DNA of 9,202 nt from Thermoguttaceae bacterium (GTDB lineage: Bacteria > Planctomycetota > Planctomycetia > Pirellulales > Thermoguttaceae): positions 5,153 to 14,354 of the forward strand of contig JANLFZ010000055.1 in the NCBI GenBank assembly GCA_024653385.1, given 5' to 3'. This document shows, one piece after another, positions 5,017 to 9,202 of the stretch. The position numbers and the translations under genes are program-made. The notes beneath the pieces were generated by a model, which searched no databases, was not told the DNA's origin, and saw nothing but the letters and a program-made list of their open reading frames with translations. Positions within the stretch are counted from its first letter, which is position 1. Each line of letters starts with the position of its first letter.

Positions 5017-8000
5017 TCAGTCGCCGACGCGGAGCTTGATCTCGTCGGAGTTGCCCTTCAGCTCCGGGGCGTACATGGCCCAAGCCTTGGTGGGTAGCGC
5101 GCTGAACGTGCCGGGGATCTCGGCCCTCATGCGGTAGGCGACGCTGTGGTTGCCCCGCGCCAGGCGCTGGACGAAGAACACCACGCGGTTGTCGCGGAAC
5201 TCCATGTAGGCCCCCAGGGCGTTCCCCGTGTACCCGCTCCGCAGGTCGACCGGCTCGAAGCCCGCGGGCTTCATGTCCTCGAAGACCAGGTATTCGTAGT
5301 CGTTCTTGCTTTGGATCTCCAGCTCGATCTCGACGAGTTCCCCGCTCTTCAGTTCGGCGAGGTTCTTCAGTTCCTCGCGCTCGTACTTCTCGACCTTCTG
5401 GTCGACGACCTGGCCTCGCGAGCCGGCCGCCTTGACGGCCTTGTCGGCCTTCTTGAGGCGGTAGTACTTGCGATCGACCTTGACCTCCAGGCCCGCCTTG
5501 GCGATCGGGTCTTCGAGCGTGAAGTTCGTCAGGTAGGCGTTATAGTAGAGCGGTCCCTTGCCCTTCTTGCGGAGTTCGACCGTGTGCGGGCCGTCGGTCA
5601 CGGCCTCGCCTTCCAAGACGAACTTGTTGTCGAAGCTGAAAAGCACGGCCGGCGTGATCTCGACCGCCTTCTGGAGCTTTCCGTCGTAGAAGACCTCGAC
5701 GGTCAATTCGGGCTTCTCTTCGCCGCTGGCCCGCAGGAACTCGGCAAAGGCCTCGATGACGATCGCCGTGTCGCGGGTCGATTTCCAATACGTGGCGTGC
5801 TTGCGGTTGTTCAACAGGTACTTGACCAGGCGCCGGGCCGTCTCGCCCTTGGGGTCGGTGCGGGAAAGGAGCTTGAGGTAATACGCCTGGGCCTCGTACT
5901 CGCTGCCGTACCACCACCACCAGATGCCCTCGGGCAGATTGAGCCAGGCGGTCTGGTTCTCGTCGTCCTGCTGGAGGTACTGGCCGATGTTGCGCAGGAT
6001 CATGTCGAGCTTCTCCTTGTCGCCGAGGCGCTCGACGGCCAGGCCGTACATGGCCATCGCGTAGACCGACAGGTTGAGACGGTCGCGGTAGAGGAACTCA
6101 TGCATGTCGGCGTTCTTCACGCCCGCGTCGACCAGCACCATGTACACGAAGGCGTCGAGGTTGTCGGCCGACGACTTCCAACGCAGCCCCGGCGGCTTGT
6201 CCTTGATCGCCGCGTTCTTCAGCAGCACGACCTGCTCGTCCTGGTAACGTTTGAGCCACTCGACGCCGCGTTCCAGCACGCCGGGCACGAGAGCCACGTC
6301 GTTCTGCTGCGCAAGCTGTAGCCCGTGGACCACCAGGGCCGTGGTGTGGGCCGAGGGATGTTCTCCGAAGCCCGAGAACCATCCCCAGCCGCCGTCGGAA
6401 AGCTGCATTTCCGTCAGCCGCGCCACCCCCTCCTTGACCATGCGGCGGACCTCGTCCTCGTCGAACACCGGGTTGCGGTCCAGCCTCTTCCACTGCTTCG
6501 CCCGCTCTTGGTCGTCGCCGATCTCCTGGGCGTTGAGGTTCGTACGCTTCTTCTGGATCTCCTTGAGATCGAGGCCCATGTTGATGAGCACCTTCTGGGT
6601 GATCACGGTGGGCAGGAAGCGGTTGAGCGTCTGCTCGGTGCAGCCGTAGGGATAATCGACCAGGTAGGGCAAGGCATCGACCATCGCCCCGGCCAGGGTC
6701 GGCGAGTAGCGGACCTCGAGCCGCGTCTGCGCGGGCCGGCGCTCCTTGGGCACGTTGACCGGGAGCTTGCCGGCATCGCGGTCGGGCCGGATCACGCCGG
6801 ACCACGCCTCCATCTTGAGCATCCCGTGGATGTAGCACGGGAACTTCTGCTCCATCGCGTCCGATTCTTCGTCGGTCAGGGCCTTCATGCGCACCGTGGC
6901 CTCGCCCTCGTCGAGCACCTTGACCCGCCAATCGACCCGGGCCTCTTCGTTCGCTGCGATCTTCACGGTGCGAACCAGGTTGTCCATGGGCTGGAGGGTC
7001 TTGCCCTCCAACTCCAGGGCCACCTGGACACTCTTCTCGGCCTTGAGATAGTTGTGGACGTTGGCCGAGAGCACGACCTCGTCCTTCTGCACGAAGAACC
7101 GCGGGGCCTGGAGGCGGATGATGAGGTCCTTGCGGGTCACGACGTCGGTCACTCCCTCGCCGACTTTCGTGCCGTGGCCCATGCCCCAGACCTTGATTCG
7201 CCAGGTGGTGAGGTTCTCGGGCATCGAGAGCGCGACCTCGGCCGTGCCGTCCTTGCCGGTCGCGAGGGCGCCGACCCAGAGGGCCGTGTCGGCGAACTGC
7301 TTGCGCACGGTCGGCTGGACGAGCGGGGCCCCCGGGACGGCGCCGGCCTTGTCGCCCAGCGCCCCTTCCGGCTCCGCGGCGGTCTCGCGTAAGGCCATGG
7401 GGGCCCCTGGGGCGGCAGCGGCAGCCATCGGCGCGCCGTCCATGGCCATCGCGTTGGCCATGCCCGGGGCCGACTTGAAGGCCCGGGCCATCCCTCCGCC
7501 GTACCCTACGACGCCCATGCCACCCGCCGTGCCCCGGCGAAACTCGCCCTTGGCCTGCTCCATTGTCTCGAGGTCGTCGGCCGAGCTGGCCCCGAACACC
7601 CCGATGTCGGCCATGGGCCGGGCATTGGGCGGAACCGTCGGGCCGGTGGGACGCTCGAGGCTCGATTCGGTCTGCGGGTGGTGATGCCGCCGCCACTTCC
7701 AGAAGAACGCCTTGATCTCCGGCACGTTCGTGCCGCCCGAAATGTACTCGACCGATTTGTCGTAGATCGCCACCACGGTCGAGCCCTCGAAGGGCCGGCC
7801 GTCGAAGTCGGTGAGCTTGAGCTTCACCTGGGCCTTCTGCCCGGGCCGGTACGCGGTGGCCGACGGCTGGACCTCGACGTTGAGGACCCGTTTTTCCGGC
7901 GGCACGACGATCTCCTTGACCTCGGTGTGGACCCGGCCGTCGGCGATCGTGACCGCCTCGACGAAGAAGTTCGGCATGTCGCGCTTGACCACGGCGATCT

Positions 8001-9202
8001 CGGCCACCGTGCTCTTGCCCTCCAGGCGGATCGGCTTGGGCGGCAAGTACACGCCGCTGGGGCGCACGAAGAGCATGACCGTGCCGTCGGCCCGGTCGCG
8101 GTTGATCAACAGTCGCACGCTCTGGCCGGGCTTGTACTCGCGCTGGTCGGGAATCAGCTCGATCGCGTTGTAGCGGAAGTCGTCGCGGCCGGTCGCCTGG
8201 CCAAGGATGGTGAATACATAGCCCCCTTCGATCGTGTGCCCCTTCGCATCGGTCAGTTGGTACGACAGGCGGAACTGGCCCGGCCCGGCCGCCCGAATCT
8301 GCTGTTGGGCAAAGCCCTCTTCGTTCGTCGAAAGGTCCAGCGCGAAGCCCTGCTTCTCGACCGGCTTGCCCTCTTGGTACGTGACCCGGTAAAGCGTGAG
8401 CTTGCCTTTGCCCTGGACGGGTTTGCCGTCGAGCGTCCGCGCGGCAAAGTGCGCGTGGATCGTGTCGCCCACGCGGTAGTAGCCCCGGTCGACCCAGGCC
8501 GTCACCGTGAACGGCTTCCGGGCCACCAGCACGTTGCCCGAGCCCACGATCGTGCGCCGCGATTGATCGACCACCTCGGCCGTGATCGCGTACTGATGGT
8601 CGCGGTCGGGATACAGGGCCTTGGCCACGCCCGTGTCGATCTCGACCTTCACCGTGCCGTCGGGGCCGATCTCGACCTCGCGGTCGGCGACCACCTCGGG
8701 CGGCTGTTGCGCCCGCGGATACCAGAACGGCATCGGACGCCGCCAGCCCCAGTCCTTCCACCCCGGATACCACGGCATGTCGTACGCGAACCACCAGTAG
8801 CCCGGTCCGTAGAACCAGTCCCACGGCGCCCAGGGGTACCACCGCTCGCTCAAGTCGGCGCGGGTGACCTTGTACTTCACCTTGGCCTTGGTGACCGGCG
8901 AACCGAAGTAGTACTTGGCCTGGATCGTGGCCGTGATCTTCTCGCCGAGCATGACGGGCTCCTTGGGAGCCTCGACGGTGACTTCGTACTCGGGTTTCTT
9001 GTACTCCTCGACCCGGAAGCCGCCTCCCCCGAGATTGGCGATCGAGAGGGTATACGCGCCCAGCATCGCGTCGGCGGGCAATTCGTACTTGCCCTCGATA
9101 CCGCCGTAGGCGTCGGCCTTCACCTGCGTCTCGACAATCTTCTCGCCCTTGGGATTATGCAGAAGCACCGTGAACGTCTGGCCGGCAAAGTCCGAGGTGT
9201 CT
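5017..9202 (-). CDS. Alpha-2-macroglobulin family protein (partial, N-terminus beyond window)
   Basis: 1394 residues are visible to a TGA at 5019-5017; the frame is open through base 9202, so the real start, signal peptide or lipobox are outside. Numbering from the first complete codon (9201): a macroglobulin MG2-type domain ends in GGGGFRVEEYKKPEYEV (58-74). Another MG domain carries a Trp-rich insertion (118-163). Further MG domains follow at about 229-335. The bait-region domain starts near 342 (IPDQREYKPGQS) and ends in a Met/Gly/Ala/Pro-rich linker (531-634). The core A2M domain spans about 637-730 (ENLTTWRIKVWG at 662-673). The thioester YGCTEQ (852-857) is intact and opens the alpha-toroid thioester domain (to about 1165). 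A C-terminal MG10-like beta domain covers about 1175-1394. Known family role: a broad protease trap whose bait cleavage releases the thioester to bind the attacker, acting outside the cytoplasmic membrane. No pbpC-type partner is visible. The call is firm; the physiological target is unknown. Confidence 0.95.
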   Translation of the reverse strand, partial: DTSDFAGQTFTVLLHNPKGEKIVETQVKADAYGGIEGKYELPADAMLGAYTLSIANLGGGGFRVEEYKKPEYEVTVEAPKEPVMLGEKITATIQAKYYFGSPVTKAKVKYKVTRADLSERWYPWAPWDWFYGPGYWWFAYDMPWYPGWKDWGWRRPMPFWYPRAQQPPEVVADREVEIGPDGTVKVEIDTGVAKALYPDRDHQYAITAEVVDQSRRTIVGSGNVLVARKPFTVTAWVDRGYYRVGDTIHAHFAARTLDGKPVQGKGKLTLYRVTYQEGKPVEKQGFALDLSTNEEGFAQQQIRAAGPGQFRLSYQLTDAKGHTIEGGYVFTILGQATGRDDFRYNAIELIPDQREYKPGQSVRLLINRDRADGTVMLFVRPSGVYLPPKPIRLEGKSTVAEIAVVKRDMPNFFVEAVTIADGRVHTEVKEIVVPPEKRVLNVEVQPSATAYRPGQKAQVKLKLTDFDGRPFEGSTVVAIYDKSVEYISGGTNVPEIKAFFWKWRRHHHPQTESSLERPTGPTVPPNARPMADIGVFGASSADDLETMEQAKGEFRRGTAGGMGVVGYGGGMARAFKSAPGMANAMAMDGAPMAAAAAPGAPMALRETAAEPEGALGDKAGAVPGAPLVQPTVRKQFADTALWVGALATGKDGTAEVALSMPENLTTWRIKVWGMGHGTKVGEGVTDVVTRKDLIIRLQAPRFFVQKDEVVLSANVHNYLKAEKSVQVALELEGKTLQPMDNLVRTVKIAANEEARVDWRVKVLDEGEATVRMKALTDEESDAMEQKFPCYIHGMLKMEAWSGVIRPDRDAGKLPVNVPKERRPAQTRLEVRYSPTLAGAMVDALPYLVDYPYGCTEQTLNRFLPTVITQKVLINMGLDLKEIQKKRTNLNAQEIGDDQERAKQWKRLDRNPVFDEDEVRRMVKEGVARLTEMQLSDGGWGWFSGFGEHPSAHTTALVVHGLQLAQQNDVALVPGVLERGVEWLKRYQDEQVVLLKNAAIKDKPPGLRWKSSADNLDAFVYMVLVDAGVKNADMHEFLYRDRLNLSVYAMAMYGLAVERLGDKEKLDMILRNIGQYLQQDDENQTAWLNLPEGIWWWWYGSEYEAQAYYLKLLSRTDPKGETARRLVKYLLNNRKHATYWKSTRDTAIVIEAFAEFLRASGEEKPELTVEVFYDGKLQKAVEITPAVLFSFDNKFVLEGEAVTDGPHTVELRKKGKGPLYYNAYLTNFTLEDPIAKAGLEVKVDRKYYRLKKADKAVKAAGSRGQVVDQKVEKYEREELKNLAELKSGELVEIELEIQSKNDYEYLVFEDMKPAGFEPVDLRSGYTGNALGAYMEFRDNRVVFFVQRLARGNHSVAYRMRAEIPGTFSALPTKAWAMYAPELKGNSDEIKLRVGD
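6631..6645 (-). other. Thioester motif G-C-T-E-Q of the macroglobulin
   Basis: Codons for Gly-Cys-Thr-Glu-Gln, preceded by Pro-Tyr, match the C-x-E-Q thioester signature, with Cys codon at 6642-6640 and Gln codon at 6633-6631. In thioester-containing macroglobulins the Cys side chain and the Gln form the reactive bond. Its presence sets this protein apart from thioester-less relatives such as E. coli YfaS and predicts covalent trapping. Confidence 0.9.
7300..7611 (-). other. Low-complexity bait-like linker of the macroglobulin
   Basis: About 104 residues between the bait-region domain and the A2M core. The centre (about 7387-7536) is dominated by Gly, Ala, Met and Pro, with 7 Met in 41 residues, plus scattered Arg and Lys. 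Low-complexity, presumably unstructured sequence at this position is where macroglobulins carry their protease-cleaved bait. The assignment rests on position and composition. Confidence 0.6.
8713..8850 (-). other. Trp/Tyr/Pro-rich insertion in an N-terminal macroglobulin domain
   Basis: 46 residues containing 11 Trp, 6 Tyr, 3 Phe and 8 Pro, between a normal MG-domain strand (VKYKVTRADL) and the next (EVVADREVEIGPDGT). The flanks stay in frame and look like a typical MG domain, so this is a loop insertion and not a frame error. Loops of variable length rich in aromatics occur at this place in related bacterial macroglobulins; the function is unknown. Confidence 0.75.

Noticed and set aside
3537..5039. 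Plus-strand open frame of 500 codons opposite the toroid gene
   Set aside because: Mirror phase of the toroid gene extended through the GC-rich gap; no signal peptide or domain.
5146..6321. Plus-strand open frame of 391 codons opposite the macroglobulin
   Set aside because: Mirror phase again; the minus-strand product is an unmistakable macroglobulin C-terminus.
6098..8842. Minus-strand open frame of 914 codons in another frame within the macroglobulin gene
   Set aside because: Arg/Gly/Pro/His-rich translation typical of an off-frame reading of GC-rich coding DNA.

Overview
The window is GC-rich. All supported genes lie on the minus strand, so transcription runs from the high-coordinate end towards base 1. 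The gene content is an alpha-2-macroglobulin with a Trp-rich insertion, a secreted terpene-cyclase-like alpha/alpha toroid, and BatA/von Willebrand A (VWA) membrane proteins. This combination is typical of Planctomycetes (Pirellulales-like), though another member of the PVC group cannot be excluded from sequence alone. No tRNA, rRNA, CRISPR array, transposase or integration site was seen.

Layout in the direction of transcription: (1) 9202-5017, the C-terminal 1394 residues of a large bacterial alpha-2-macroglobulin, cut by the window edge. It has an intact thioester (C-T-E-Q) and a Met/Gly/Ala/Pro-rich bait-like linker. (2) 5016-4602, a 415-base gap with a promoter-like pair, a 10-base direct repeat at a 21-base period, and a perfect 11-bp inverted repeat. 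(3) 4601-3396, a 401-residue exported protein with prenyltransferase/squalene-cyclase-type repeats but no visible cyclase DxDD motif. (4) 3394-905, an 829-residue BatA/VWA/glutamine-amidotransferase-like membrane protein. (5) 908 to the window edge, a second membrane VWA protein, incomplete. Genes 3-4-5 are packed with a 1-base gap and an ATGA overlap, so they almost certainly form one translationally coupled operon.

How they may work together (inference): all four products act at or outside the cytoplasmic membrane. The macroglobulin is a candidate protease trap. The toroid protein shares its fold class with the macroglobulin's own thioester domain. The two VWA proteins look like membrane-anchored, metal-dependent adhesion or scaffold proteins of the Bat type. 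An envelope defence or envelope-quality module is a reasonable hypothesis, but nothing in the window proves the macroglobulin and the three-gene operon work together. The long plus-strand open frames are codon-mirror shadows of the minus-strand genes and are not annotated.
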